DNA from: CAZNQW01 sp964575225
Lineage (GTDB): Bacteria; Chloroflexota; Anaerolineae; JAAYZQ01
Length of the DNA: 18,698 bases
Assembly (NCBI GenBank): GCA_964575225.1
Contig: CAZNQW010000051.1
Span: 1-18,698, forward strand
Direction: 5' to 3'
Below the pieces are notes generated by a model that saw only the letters and a program-made list of their open reading frames with translations, ran no database searches and was not told the origin of the DNA. Within the stretch, counting starts at the first letter, position 1, and each line of letters begins with the position of its first letter. The position numbers were made by a program, and so were the translations under genes. Below, piece by piece: positions 7,900-14,615 of the stretch.

Positions 7900-7928
7900 T
7901 TGCCCTTTCGCCGCGAGTGGGGTACAAT
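7900..7928 (+). promoter_or_regulatory. Promoter for the HD-domain gene
   Basis: TTGCCC (7900-7905), 17 bases, TACAAT (7923-7928). The predicted start near 7935 leaves a ~25-base leader with AAGGAGG before the ATG at 7960. Confidence 0.6.
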
Positions 7929-7959
7929 GAACCCCAGCCTGAAACCCAAGGAGGGATCT

Positions 7960-8544
7960 ATGCCCACGCGCGATGAAGCCTGGGAGCTGGTGACCGAGTA
8001 CACCCAGAGTCAGAGCCTGGTGCGCCACATGTTGGCCGTCGAGGCCGCGATGCGGGCGTATGCCGTCAAATTTGGCGAGGACGCCGAGCTGTGGGGCCTG
8101 GTGGGTCTTGTCCACGACTTTGACTATGAACGCTATCCCGATCTCTCGGTGGAGGGACACCCGGTGGTGGGTGCCCGCATGTTGCGGGAGTGGGATTGGC
8201 CCGAGGAAATCGTGCGGGCCGTGTTGGCCCACGCCAGCGAGTACACCGGGGTCCCGGCCGAGTCGAGATTGGAAAGGGCGTTGGTGGCAGTCGATGAGCT
8301 TTCGGGCTTTTTGGTTGCCGTGGCTCTCGTTCGTCCTAGCCAGGATATTCGCGGCATCACCAAGATCAGTTCGGTGCGGAAAAAGTGGAAGGATCGGGCT
8401 TTTGCCGCTGCCGTGCAGCGCGAGGAGATCGAAGCGGCCTGCGAGGGTCTGGGCGTCGATCTGTGGCAGGAGCACGTGCCCCTGGTTTTGGAGGCGATGA
8501 AGGGTATCGCCTCCGATCTGGGATTGGCGGGATCGGGCGAGTAG
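7960..8544 (+). CDS. HD-domain phosphohydrolase-like protein
   Basis: A 194-residue HD-superfamily protein. Candidate metal ligands are His23, His52-Asp53 (GLVHDFDYERYP), His67, His91 (VLAHASEY) and Asp112 (VAVDELSGF), the order expected for H...HD...D proteins. The single-domain length matches the stand-alone HDIG-type proteins common in anaerobes. Such proteins hydrolyse phosphate esters or nucleotides, but the substrate is not predictable. ATG at 7960 was chosen over upstream in-frame codons because AAGGAGG lies just ahead of it and the promoter at 7900-7928 would exclude longer versions. The zinc-ribbon gene follows after 176 bases with its own promoter. Confidence 0.85.
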   Translation: MPTRDEAWELVTEYTQSQSLVRHMLAVEAAMRAYAVKFGEDAELWGLVGLVHDFDYERYPDLSVEGHPVVGARMLREWDWPEEIVRAVLAHASEYTGVPAESRLERALVAVDELSGFLVAVALVRPSQDIRGITKISSVRKKWKDRAFAAAVQREEIEAACEGLGVDLWQEHVPLVLEAMKGIASDLGLAGSGE

Positions 8545-8570
8545 CCCAAAGATCTCGACCGACGGAAAAG

Positions 8571-8598
8571 TTGCGAAAATCGAGAATCATCGTATGAT
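8571..8598 (+). promoter_or_regulatory. Possible promoter for the zinc-ribbon gene
   Basis: TTGCGA (8571-8576), 16 bases, TATGAT (8593-8598), about 115 bases ahead of the ATG at 8721. A small inverted repeat, TCTCGA (8553-8558) and TCGAGA (8580-8585), flanks the -35. Confidence 0.5.
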
Positions 8599-8720
8599 CA
8601 GCTTGGCCCACAGGTACCGAGCCCGTTGCAGTCAGGGGATTGGCCGTTCATCTCGTATCGCTCTGGCGCGATATGCATGGTGTGGCGTGTCTGTGGGCAG
8701 GATCAATCGTAGGAGGCATT

Positions 8721-9368
8721 ATGACCGAAGAGATCGAATTTGTTTCTAATTACGACGACCTGAGCACCGATCGCGGGTTTCAATTTGAATTCACCTGCAA
8801 TCGTTGCGGGTCAGGAATCCGCATGCCGTTTCAGAGCTGGTCGGTGGGTACAGCTTCTAACGTGCTGGAGACGGCCAGCAGCCTGTTTGGCGGGCTGTTT
8901 AACTCGGCGGCCGACTTGGGCGAGCGGGTTCGATCGGCTGCCTGGCAAAAGGCCCACGACGAGGCCTTTGAGGAGGCGATGGAAAAAGCGCGACCCTCTT
9001 TTGTCCAGTGCCCCCGCTGTTCTGCGTGGGTCTGTCGTAAAAGTTGCTGGAACACCAAGCGGGGCCTGTGCAAAGAATGCGCCCCCGACCTGGGCGTCGA
9101 GATGTCCGCGGCGCAGTCGAGCCGGTCGGTCGAAGAGGTATGGGCTCACGCGGCGATGGCCGAAGAGGATAAGCACCTGGACAAGGCCGAATGGCGGGAG
9201 ACGATCCGCGCCTCTTGTCCCAATTGTGAGGCTCCTCTGGCTGCCAATGCCAAGTTTTGCCCTGAATGTGGAGCCAAGCTCAAGGAAAAGAGATTTTGCA
9301 CCGAGTGTGGAACGGCCATACCCGCCAACGCCAAGTTCTGCCCCGAGTGCGGTGCAAAGCCTGCATGA
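8721..9368 (+). CDS. Multi-zinc-ribbon protein
   Basis: A 215-residue protein with sixteen cysteines, nearly all paired as CxxC or similar. An N-terminal C26-C29 pair probably teams with the central cluster (C97, C100, C105, C109, C117, C120). The C-terminus has two zinc ribbons, C166/C169/C180/C183 and C193/C196/C207/C210, which share NAKFCPECGAK and so arose by duplication. Between them lie an Ala/Ser-rich segment (40-75) and a charged helical stretch. Double zinc ribbons of this kind usually mediate protein or nucleic-acid contacts; no enzymatic domain is visible. ATG at 8721 has AGGAGG 5 bases upstream; the 27-residue upstream extension has no such site. Confidence 0.82.
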   Translation: MTEEIEFVSNYDDLSTDRGFQFEFTCNRCGSGIRMPFQSWSVGTASNVLETASSLFGGLFNSAADLGERVRSAAWQKAHDEAFEEAMEKARPSFVQCPRCSAWVCRKSCWNTKRGLCKECAPDLGVEMSAAQSSRSVEEVWAHAAMAEEDKHLDKAEWRETIRASCPNCEAPLAANAKFCPECGAKLKEKRFCTECGTAIPANAKFCPECGAKPA

Positions 9369-9397
9369 GGATCCGCCCGTGAAGGGGTGGGAGAGAT

Positions 9398-9429
9398 ACA
9401 GGCCAGGACCCGTTCTGGCCTGTTATTCT
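9398..9429 (+). terminator. Intrinsic terminator after the zinc-ribbon gene
   Basis: A 9-bp stem (ACAGGCCAG at 9398-9406, complement 9415-9423) with an 8-base loop, followed by TATTCTT. Confidence 0.75.
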
Positions 9430-9649
9430 TGTAGTAGGGGGCACAATAGAACATGTCCCTTCGCTTTGACTGCGCGGCTGATGATCCCTGTGCCTGTACG
9501 GAGATGAGAAAGGTCATAGCTGGCCGATGCCCAGGTGGCTCTCGGACCGCTGTATCATAGGTCAGGATAGGTACGTAAAGGGCTTGCAATCACTCCATTG
9601 CGTCCGAGGGCGGCTGTTGGGCAGTTGCTTAACATGCCATGCCTCTCTC
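9430..9649. other. Intergenic stretch without a convincing gene
   Basis: About 220 bases between a terminator and the C-terminal end of the methyltransferase gene. The only candidate is a 35-codon plus-strand frame at 9453-9560 (opening MSLRFDCAADDPCACTEMRK). It has no well-placed ribosome binding site: AGGGGG lies about 13 bases upstream. It could be a fragment of a decayed transposon gene, but I cannot identify it. Confidence 0.4.
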
Positions 9650-10282
9650 TTACCCAAAAAGCTTTGGGAAGAATCGCCCGACCCTCTGCTCGTACTGCTG
9701 ATATTCCTCTCCAAACAGAGCCATCAATTGCTCCTCCTCAGCCTTTGCCGTGGGCCCCATCCCTATCACTACACAGAGCGCGAGCAGCAGCGGCCACAGT
9801 GTTGTCAGTGTCAGAGCCAGCCCCACCAGTACCAGCACGTAAGAGACATAGTAAGGATGCCGCACGATACCTAGCGGTCCATCCTGTACCAGCCTGTGGT
9901 TGGCATGGATGCCGGATATTGAGGGCCGAAGGTGTTTCCCGGCAAAGCCAATTGCCCAGGCGAAGAATAGGGATCCGAAGTAGAGAACGACCAATCCCAC
10001 AATCTGCACGAATAACACCATCGGAAACGAAAAGACCAGGACGTGAAGCGTGGCGTAGTATAGGTCTAGGAACAGCAACACGATCCCCCCCACCCACAAT
10101 GGCCAGATGCCAAAGTAACCAATAGCCACCAGGGCGAGAAAAAACTTGTTGTAACCAATGCATTGCTTGCCCGAGCCGCGCCTTTCTTCCTTGCCGTACG
10201 TGATCCAGTACGAGATGCTGACGAGTAGGAGTGCCAGCAGAGGCAACGAAAGCAGACCCGCCGCAAGTCTTTGTGGCAACAT
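9650..10282 (-). CDS. ICMT-like integral membrane methyltransferase
   Basis: A 210-residue membrane protein with about five hydrophobic segments. The C-terminal half shows the isoprenylcysteine carboxyl methyltransferase / PEMT-like pattern: DGPLGIVRHPYYVSYVL, a hydrophobic pair of helices, then EEEQLMALFGEEYQQYEQRV followed by a Phe-Pro. The RHPxY and EExxL...fGxeYxxY elements bind S-adenosylmethionine in this family. Bacterial members methylate lipids or small molecules; the substrate is unknown here. The start is ATG at 10282 because GGGAG lies 5 bases upstream; ATG at 10294 is an alternative. The upstream extension to 10462 reads as non-coding. No promoter was recognised in the 184 bases before it, so weak read-through from the toxin-antitoxin operon is possible. 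Confidence 0.8.
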   Translation of the reverse strand: MLPQRLAAGLLSLPLLALLLVSISYWITYGKEERRGSGKQCIGYNKFFLALVAIGYFGIWPLWVGGIVLLFLDLYYATLHVLVFSFPMVLFVQIVGLVVLYFGSLFFAWAIGFAGKHLRPSISGIHANHRLVQDGPLGIVRHPYYVSYVLVLVGLALTLTTLWPLLLALCVVIGMGPTAKAEEEQLMALFGEEYQQYEQRVGRFFPKLFG

Positions 10283-10466
10283 ATTTACTCCCATAATTGA
10301 TCTACCGCCCCATGGGCAGGCGATGGGGACGACGGCGCGTCCGGCGCGGTGTTGAACGAGCTGCCGGTGCGGAAATGCCACACCGACCCCACGCTGTTTC
10401 GGACCGGGTGTAGTATGTTTCTTCGTCAGCCTGCACCACCTCGGCCTGCTGAACCCCGACAAACTG

Positions 10467-10739
10467 TCACGAAGCGCAGAGCCGCTCCTGCAACCAAAGA
10501 TTAACCAGAGTCTCGGTTGATACCCCTTGCTGACGTGCTCGGCTTCGGACCTCGCGTAGTAGGTCCTTCGCTACAGGACAGTACGTCTTGCTGAACGACG
10601 GATCTATTTCTACCTCCACCGGTTCCATGACGTCCTCATAGTCCGCACTGCTGTGTGCATCCCAAAAGCTCCAGAACTCCTCGATCGTGGAAAAGTCTTC
10701 CGGCAACACATCCTTCGGCACCTGCTTTTCATCTTGCAT
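10467..10739 (-). CDS. CopG-type antitoxin (BrnA-like)
   Basis: A 90-residue protein. Its N-terminal half reads FSTIEEFWSFWDAHSSADY, the signature of the CopG_antitoxin family (PF12441). The C-terminal half (LLREVRSRARQQGVSTETLVNLWLQERL) is the ribbon-helix-helix DNA-binding part. These antitoxins neutralise a partner toxin and repress their own operon. ATG at 10739 overlaps the toxin stop by 11 bases, implying translational coupling; an upstream ATG at 10775 lies inside the toxin gene and is less likely. The toxin-first order matches BrnT/BrnA operons. Confidence 0.82.
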   Translation of the reverse strand: MQDEKQVPKDVLPEDFSTIEEFWSFWDAHSSADYEDVMEPVEVEIDPSFSKTYCPVAKDLLREVRSRARQQGVSTETLVNLWLQERLCAS

Positions 10740-11010
10740 AGCTTTTCCGCTCCTTGCTATCCATGTCCCGCGCACTTAATATCAGGGCCTCATTCGTCAG
10801 CTTGTGGATGAAAAAGACGGTCAAGTAGCGACCCTCGTCCGTTTGTCCCAGGGCTCGATAGACATCCTCACCCCGATAGTGGCCTCGGTTCATTCGCCTG
10901 ATTTTCGGCTGCTGGAGGAAAACCTGTTCGACTTCTTCGGGCATCACTTGATGCTTCACCTCAAGTTTCTCGACAATCTCCTCCAGCCAGATGAAGCCCA
11001 CTATCCTCAT
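10729..11010 (-). CDS. BrnT-family (DUF497) toxin
   Basis: A 93-residue protein with the BrnT/DUF497 layout: FIWLEEIVEKLEVKHQV (W...K...KHxV), MPEEVEQVF, a central RGEDVYRALGQTDEGRYLTVFF, and a C-terminal ILSARDMDSKERKSYAR. BrnT toxins are small ribonucleases with a RelE-like fold. The ISAR-like motif and the final KERxxY are kept, so the gene looks intact. ATG at 11010 follows AGGGGTG at about 8 bases. It is transcribed from the promoter at 11057-11085 and overlaps its antitoxin. Confidence 0.83.
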   Translation of the reverse strand: MRIVGFIWLEEIVEKLEVKHQVMPEEVEQVFLQQPKIRRMNRGHYRGEDVYRALGQTDEGRYLTVFFIHKLTNEALILSARDMDSKERKSYAR

Positions 11011-11056
11011 GCTCGATCACCCCTATGCTCTTTGCGCATTGCATCTTCACAAGCCC

Positions 11057-11085
11057 AGTTTAGCACACTGCGTAGTTTTTCGCAA
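11057..11085 (-). promoter_or_regulatory. Promoter of the toxin-antitoxin operon
   Basis: On the minus strand, TTGCGA (complement of 11080-11085), 17 bases, TAAACT (complement of 11057-11062) preceded by TGC. GCGATCGC, an 8-bp palindrome at 11088-11095, lies next to the -35 and is a possible antitoxin operator. Confidence 0.65.
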
Positions 11086-11129
11086 ATGCGATCGCCAAGC
11101 TCAAGTGCCTGTCAGAGTAACCTGCTTCC

Positions 11130-11549
11130 TCAATCCTGTGCGAGCTTGGCAGCATGGGCGATGAGTTTTTGGATCTCCAGCGGTTCGCCTTTGGCCGGGT
11201 CGCGCAGCAAGGAGATCGCTTCCTGTGGACAATGGGCGACGCACACGCCGCAACCCATGCAAGCGGCAGCATCAATCTCGGCGAATCCGTCATGCATGGA
11301 AATTGCGGCGAATTGGCAGCAACTGGCGCAGGTGCCACAGCCGATGCACAGGTACGTATCCACCTGGGCAACGTACCCCGACGACACGATCATGGGCGTG
11401 CCGTTCCGATGCGCATTCATCGCGCTGCAGCAGGGGCTTGCGCCTTGGCAGCAGTTGCAGATGGCGTAGAAACGCCCCAGCATAGCATCTTTGGAATCGA
11501 TGCGGGGGCAGGATTCTTGCTTTGCTCCCGGACGAACAGAGTGCGGCAT
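11130..11549 (-). CDS. 4Fe-4S dicluster ferredoxin-type protein, probably 5'-truncated
   Basis: The C-terminal half is a bacterial two-cluster ferredoxin: CIGCGTCASCCQF (C68, C71, C74, C78, counted from the start used here) and CMGCGVCVAHCPQ (C97, C100, C103, C107). Ahead of it is a Cys-rich block, AICNCCQGASPCCSAM, of a kind seen in longer bacterial Fe-S proteins where an N-terminal helical domain precedes it. That domain is absent: upstream sequence loses coding character and soon runs under the divergent metallopeptidase gene. No ribosome binding site is convincing; ATG at 11549 is a compromise and ATG at 11483 an alternative. I infer a 5'-deleted remnant or a mini-ferredoxin. The likely role, if expressed, is electron transfer. 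Confidence 0.6.
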   Translation of the reverse strand: MPHSVRPGAKQESCPRIDSKDAMLGRFYAICNCCQGASPCCSAMNAHRNGTPMIVSSGYVAQVDTYLCIGCGTCASCCQFAAISMHDGFAEIDAAACMGCGVCVAHCPQEAISLLRDPAKGEPLEIQKLIAHAAKLAQD

Positions 11550-11651
11550 GGTCTCGCGCCCTGTCTTTTGGGGGCAGAGGCCTGACAGACGTGGCACCCT
11601 ACCCCGAGGACGGGGTCGCTGAGCGTCCATTAACACACCGCTGCGATTTTG

Positions 11652-11660
11652 TGGTATAAT
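11652..11660 (+). promoter_or_regulatory. Extended -10 promoter giving a leaderless transcript
   Basis: TGG-TATAAT (11652-11660) is a perfect extended -10. The last T of TATAAT is 7 bases before the ATG at 11668, so initiation would fall at or beside the start codon. A weak TTAACA at 11630-11635 is 19 bases away, too far for a good -35. Confidence 0.65.
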
Positions 11661-11667
11661 GACGAGC

Positions 11668-12033
11668 ATGAACCGTATCGAATTTGAGACCCTGGTGGCC
11701 GAAGCGCTGGATAGCCTGCCTGACGAGATCCAGGCCTGGCTGGACAACGTGGCGGTTGTGGTCGGCGAGCGACCCACCCGCGAGCAGTTGGCTGGGGTGG
11801 GGTTGGGCCCGCGCCACTCTTTGTTTGGGCTGTACGTGGGGGTGCCCAAGACCCACCGTGGCTTTACCTATGGCGAAGCGGTGCCCGACAAGATCATCAT
11901 CTTTCGTCAACCCATCGAGGAGGTGTGCCGCACCCCCGAGCAGATCCGCGAGCAGGTGCGGCGAACAGTCCTCCATGAGATCGGCCACCATTTTGGGCTG
12001 GATGAAGGGCAACTCCGCGACGCCGGGGTGTGA
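11668..12033 (+). CDS. Minimal zincin-like metallopeptidase (PF06262 family)
   Basis: A 121-residue protein of the short zincin family that carries little beyond the catalytic helix. The active site is VLHEIGHHFGLDE: His103, Glu104 and His107, with Asp112 as the likely third ligand. The preceding GLYVGVPKTHR and PDKIIIFRQPIE strands are typical of the family. These small cytoplasmic proteins are widespread and poorly characterised. ATG at 11668 is preferred over ATG at 11659 because the latter overlaps the TATAAT box. No Shine-Dalgarno sequence precedes it, in keeping with a leaderless mRNA. It ends in the bidirectional terminator at 12062-12092. Confidence 0.85.
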   Translation: MNRIEFETLVAEALDSLPDEIQAWLDNVAVVVGERPTREQLAGVGLGPRHSLFGLYVGVPKTHRGFTYGEAVPDKIIIFRQPIEEVCRTPEQIREQVRRTVLHEIGHHFGLDEGQLRDAGV

Positions 12034-12061
12034 TTTTTCCTGTTGTTGTCAAAGTACAACC

Positions 12062-12092
12062 AAAAGGGCCGCACCAACGTTGCGGCCCTTTT
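12062..12092. terminator. Bidirectional terminator between convergent genes
   Basis: A perfect 12-bp stem (AAAAGGGCCGCA at 12062-12073, complement 12081-12092) with a 7-base loop. The A/T stem ends give U runs in both directions. It serves the metallopeptidase gene and the C45 end of the minus-strand operon. Confidence 0.88.
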
Positions 12093-12128
12093 GAACGGGT
12101 TCGACCGATCATAAACGCAAGCCCCTGG

Positions 12129-13202
12129 TTATCCGGCTTGAGTTAGGGCGAAGGCTTGCCTTTCGGTCTGGCAGGGCTGACCACAGGTCACCCACAGCCG
12201 ACCGGCGCCCAACTCCATGACGATGGAGGCGCGAGTTTGTGATTGCTCCAGCATTGGCTCGCTTGGGTCCGAGTGGCGGCAAATGGAGGAGGGCGCGTAG
12301 GTGTGGTCGGACAGGATGGTGTACACGGCGTCGAGAGTCACGCCGTCCTCGATTGCTGCGTTCGATAAGAGCCGCCTCGCCCGAGCAGCGCGGATCAGCG
12401 AACTGGAGGATAGCGCCAGACCTGTGTCGCCGTCGCGTAATCGCGGACTCTCGAAATGGTTGGTGTGCACCAGCCAACCGGCATCTCCATAGACATAATC
12501 AGAAGCAACGGCCGTTAGCTCCAGATCCAGGATTTCACCGCCGCGATGAGCGAGGAGAATGTTGGCGGCACCGCCTCGGGGGGGAGCTAGGGCGGCCCGG
12601 ATGGCTCGGCCAGGATCGGAAAAGCCCAGCATCTGGCGCAGGATCAGATGGATGGGCAGGCCCGTGGCCTGGTGGCGGTGGCTGAGGAAATTTAGACACA
12701 CACCCAGGCCTGCGCTGTTCATGCCGATTTTGCCCACCTGGCCTGCCTCAGCCAGGGTCAGGATCTCGAGTCCGTCCGGTTGCCGGATGTGAAGCAGGAT
12801 CGGATCGGACCGTACGGCCGTGTGCCAGTCCCAGTTCTGTGCCAAGAGCACCTGGTGGTGACGCGTTGCCTCGGCTGAGGCGGCTAGGGCGGTGCACTCG
12901 TCGGAAGCGTGCATCATCTCGGAACGGGCGTTGATCAGAATCAGGTCCAGCAGGCTGCAACCTGCGCCCTCGGCAATGCCCTGCATCTCTTGCCAAAGGT
13001 CGGGGGCGTGGGCCTCAATGATGGGGCGGTAAAGACGAGCGGCCTCCTCCATCACTCGAGCGCGATTCTTGCCGGTGTTGTGCTGGATGAGGGTGACATA
13101 ATCCTCGGCGTTCTGCCGGATTTCGGCTGCGGCCTGCCTTCCGTATTGCCGCCCGCGTTCGGTGGCCTCTCCTTCGAGCGTTATGAGGCGAATCGGTTTC
13201 AT
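12129..13202 (-). CDS. C45-family peptidase / acyl-CoA:6-aminopenicillanate acyltransferase-like amidohydrolase
   Basis: A 357-residue Ntn-hydrolase of the C45 family. Cys103 (SDECTALAA) is the expected nucleophile released by autoproteolysis; NARSEM (91-96) and AQNWDWH (121-127) are family landmarks that shape the active site. Homologues cleave or form linear amide bonds, as in fungal isopenicillin-N acyltransferase, while most bacterial members act as amidohydrolases on unknown N-acyl compounds. Glu102 precedes the nucleophile where the fungal enzyme has Gly. ATG at 13202 has GAGGAG directly upstream; the longer version overlaps the preceding gene. It lies 19 bases after the class III aminotransferase and is the last gene of the operon. 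Confidence 0.82.
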   Translation of the reverse strand: MKPIRLITLEGEATERGRQYGRQAAAEIRQNAEDYVTLIQHNTGKNRARVMEEAARLYRPIIEAHAPDLWQEMQGIAEGAGCSLLDLILINARSEMMHASDECTALAASAEATRHHQVLLAQNWDWHTAVRSDPILLHIRQPDGLEILTLAEAGQVGKIGMNSAGLGVCLNFLSHRHQATGLPIHLILRQMLGFSDPGRAIRAALAPPRGGAANILLAHRGGEILDLELTAVASDYVYGDAGWLVHTNHFESPRLRDGDTGLALSSSSLIRAARARRLLSNAAIEDGVTLDAVYTILSDHTYAPSSICRHSDPSEPMLEQSQTRASIVMELGAGRLWVTCGQPCQTERQAFALTQAG

Positions 13203-13221
13203 TTTCTCCTCGTAGCCGGGG

Positions 13222-14532
13222 TCAGGCGATGACCGCACGAACGGCATCGTTTAAGATGTTCAGGGTTTCGTCGATGGCCTCAGTGCTGTGGGCGGCGCAC
13301 AGGAACCAGGGCTCGTGAGCATCGGGTTCGACGGCCACGCCGCGGTGGTTCAACTCCATCGCGATCCGATGATACAACTCGGCGTCGTGCCGGGCCAGGT
13401 CGCGGTAGTCTTGGGGTGGATCTTGCATCAGGACTACGCCGAACATGGCCCCAGGACCCAGGATGTGGTGGGGGATACCGGCTTGGGTCAGGATCTGGGA
13501 GAGGCCTGCCTGAAGTTTGCGCCCTTGGGCGTCGATGGCTCTGAGGATTTGGCCGTCGGCGAGGATCTCCAGCGTGGCCTCGCCGGCAGCGATGGCCGTC
13601 GGGGTGCCGCAATAGGTGCCCCCGTGAGCTACACCTCCGGAAACGACGTTCATGATCTCTCGCTTGCCGCCGACCGCTGCCAGGGGAAAGCCGTTGGCGA
13701 TGGATTTGGCATAGGTGACCAGATCGGCGGTGACGCCAAACACCTCCTGGGCACCGCCGGGCGCGATACGAAAGCCCGTTTTGACCTCGTCAAAGATCAG
13801 CACGATGCCGTATTCGTCGCATTTCTGGCGCAGCAGTGGCAACCAACCCTCGTTTGGGGGAATGCTGGCGGCATTGCCCAGGATGGGCTCGACGATCAGG
13901 GCGGCGATCTGGTGCCCCGTACGGCGGAGGGTCAGCTCCAGCACCTCGGCGTCGTTAAAGGGTAGGGTCAGGACGGTCTCGCGGATACATGCCGGGATGC
14001 CCGAGGATGCCTGGACGGGTATGGGGCTGCGCCGAGCGCCCAGTTCGGTAGGCACAGCTGTGGCCGTGGACCACAAGACATAGTCGTGCATGCCGTGGTA
14101 TTGGCCCTCAAACTTGAGTACCTTGTCCCGTCCGGTGTAGCCGCGGGCGATGCGCAGGGCGTGCATGGTGGCTTCGGTACCCGAGTTGGCGTAGCGCAGC
14201 ATCTCTACGCCGGGGCACAGGCTGCGGATGCGCTCGGCCAGCTGGACCTCGCCTTCGGTGAGCGCGGCAAAGAGGGTGCCGCCTCGAATGGCCTGGGCCA
14301 CGCGGTCGCATACGGCCGGATGGCCGTGACCCAGGATGACCGGCCCGTAGCCCAGCCGGTAGTCGACGGACCGATTGCCGTCCGGGTCCCAGATGTAGCA
14401 GCCCTCGCCCCGCGCCACGACGGGCGATTCGGTGGGACCCCAGTAGCGGAAATTGGAAGAGACGCCCCGGGGCAGAACGGCTGACGCTCGATCTCGCACG
14501 CTTTGGCTCTTTTCAAAGGGTTTGCCGCTCAT
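13222..14532 (-). CDS. HemL-like class III aminotransferase
   Basis: A 436-residue fold-type I PLP enzyme of class III. Motifs: YANSGTEATMHALRIARGYTGR (about 114-135) for phosphate binding and helix, YHGMHD, VEPILGN, IFDEVKTGFR (Asp248 binds the pyridine nitrogen) and TYAKSIANGFPLAAVGG with Lys276 as Schiff-base lysine. The overall pattern follows glutamate-1-semialdehyde aminomutase, but the context (no haem genes) points to an aminotransferase on an omega- or beta-amine. ATG at 14532 has only a weak AGAAAGA upstream. It sits between the oxidoreductase (83-base spacer) and the C45 hydrolase (19 bases), so its product aldehyde could feed the oxidoreductase. Confidence 0.85.
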   Translation of the reverse strand: MSGKPFEKSQSVRDRASAVLPRGVSSNFRYWGPTESPVVARGEGCYIWDPDGNRSVDYRLGYGPVILGHGHPAVCDRVAQAIRGGTLFAALTEGEVQLAERIRSLCPGVEMLRYANSGTEATMHALRIARGYTGRDKVLKFEGQYHGMHDYVLWSTATAVPTELGARRSPIPVQASSGIPACIRETVLTLPFNDAEVLELTLRRTGHQIAALIVEPILGNAASIPPNEGWLPLLRQKCDEYGIVLIFDEVKTGFRIAPGGAQEVFGVTADLVTYAKSIANGFPLAAVGGKREIMNVVSGGVAHGGTYCGTPTAIAAGEATLEILADGQILRAIDAQGRKLQAGLSQILTQAGIPHHILGPGAMFGVVLMQDPPQDYRDLARHDAELYHRIAMELNHRGVAVEPDAHEPWFLCAAHSTEAIDETLNILNDAVRAVIA

Positions 14533-14615
14533 GTCTGTCTTTCTGCGCCAAGGGCGCTCGTCTCAAGGGTTGTGTCCGGTGGCCTTCTTGGCCGACTGGA
14601 TGACGCCAACTCGAG

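Noticed and set aside
7534..8475. 313-codon minus-strand open frame
   Set aside because: Covers the HD-domain gene in antisense and runs through the repeat spacer; no family resemblance.
10295..10462. N-terminal extension of the methyltransferase frame, and a possible plus-strand coding trace (VSLHHLGLLNPDKLS) in the same stretch
   Set aside because: The extension lacks a ribosome binding site and hydrophobic character; the plus-strand trace is too short and frame-broken to support a gene.
11550..11849. Upstream extension of the Fe-S protein frame
   Set aside because: Overlaps the metallopeptidase gene and promoter in antisense and shows no Fe-S protein-like sequence.
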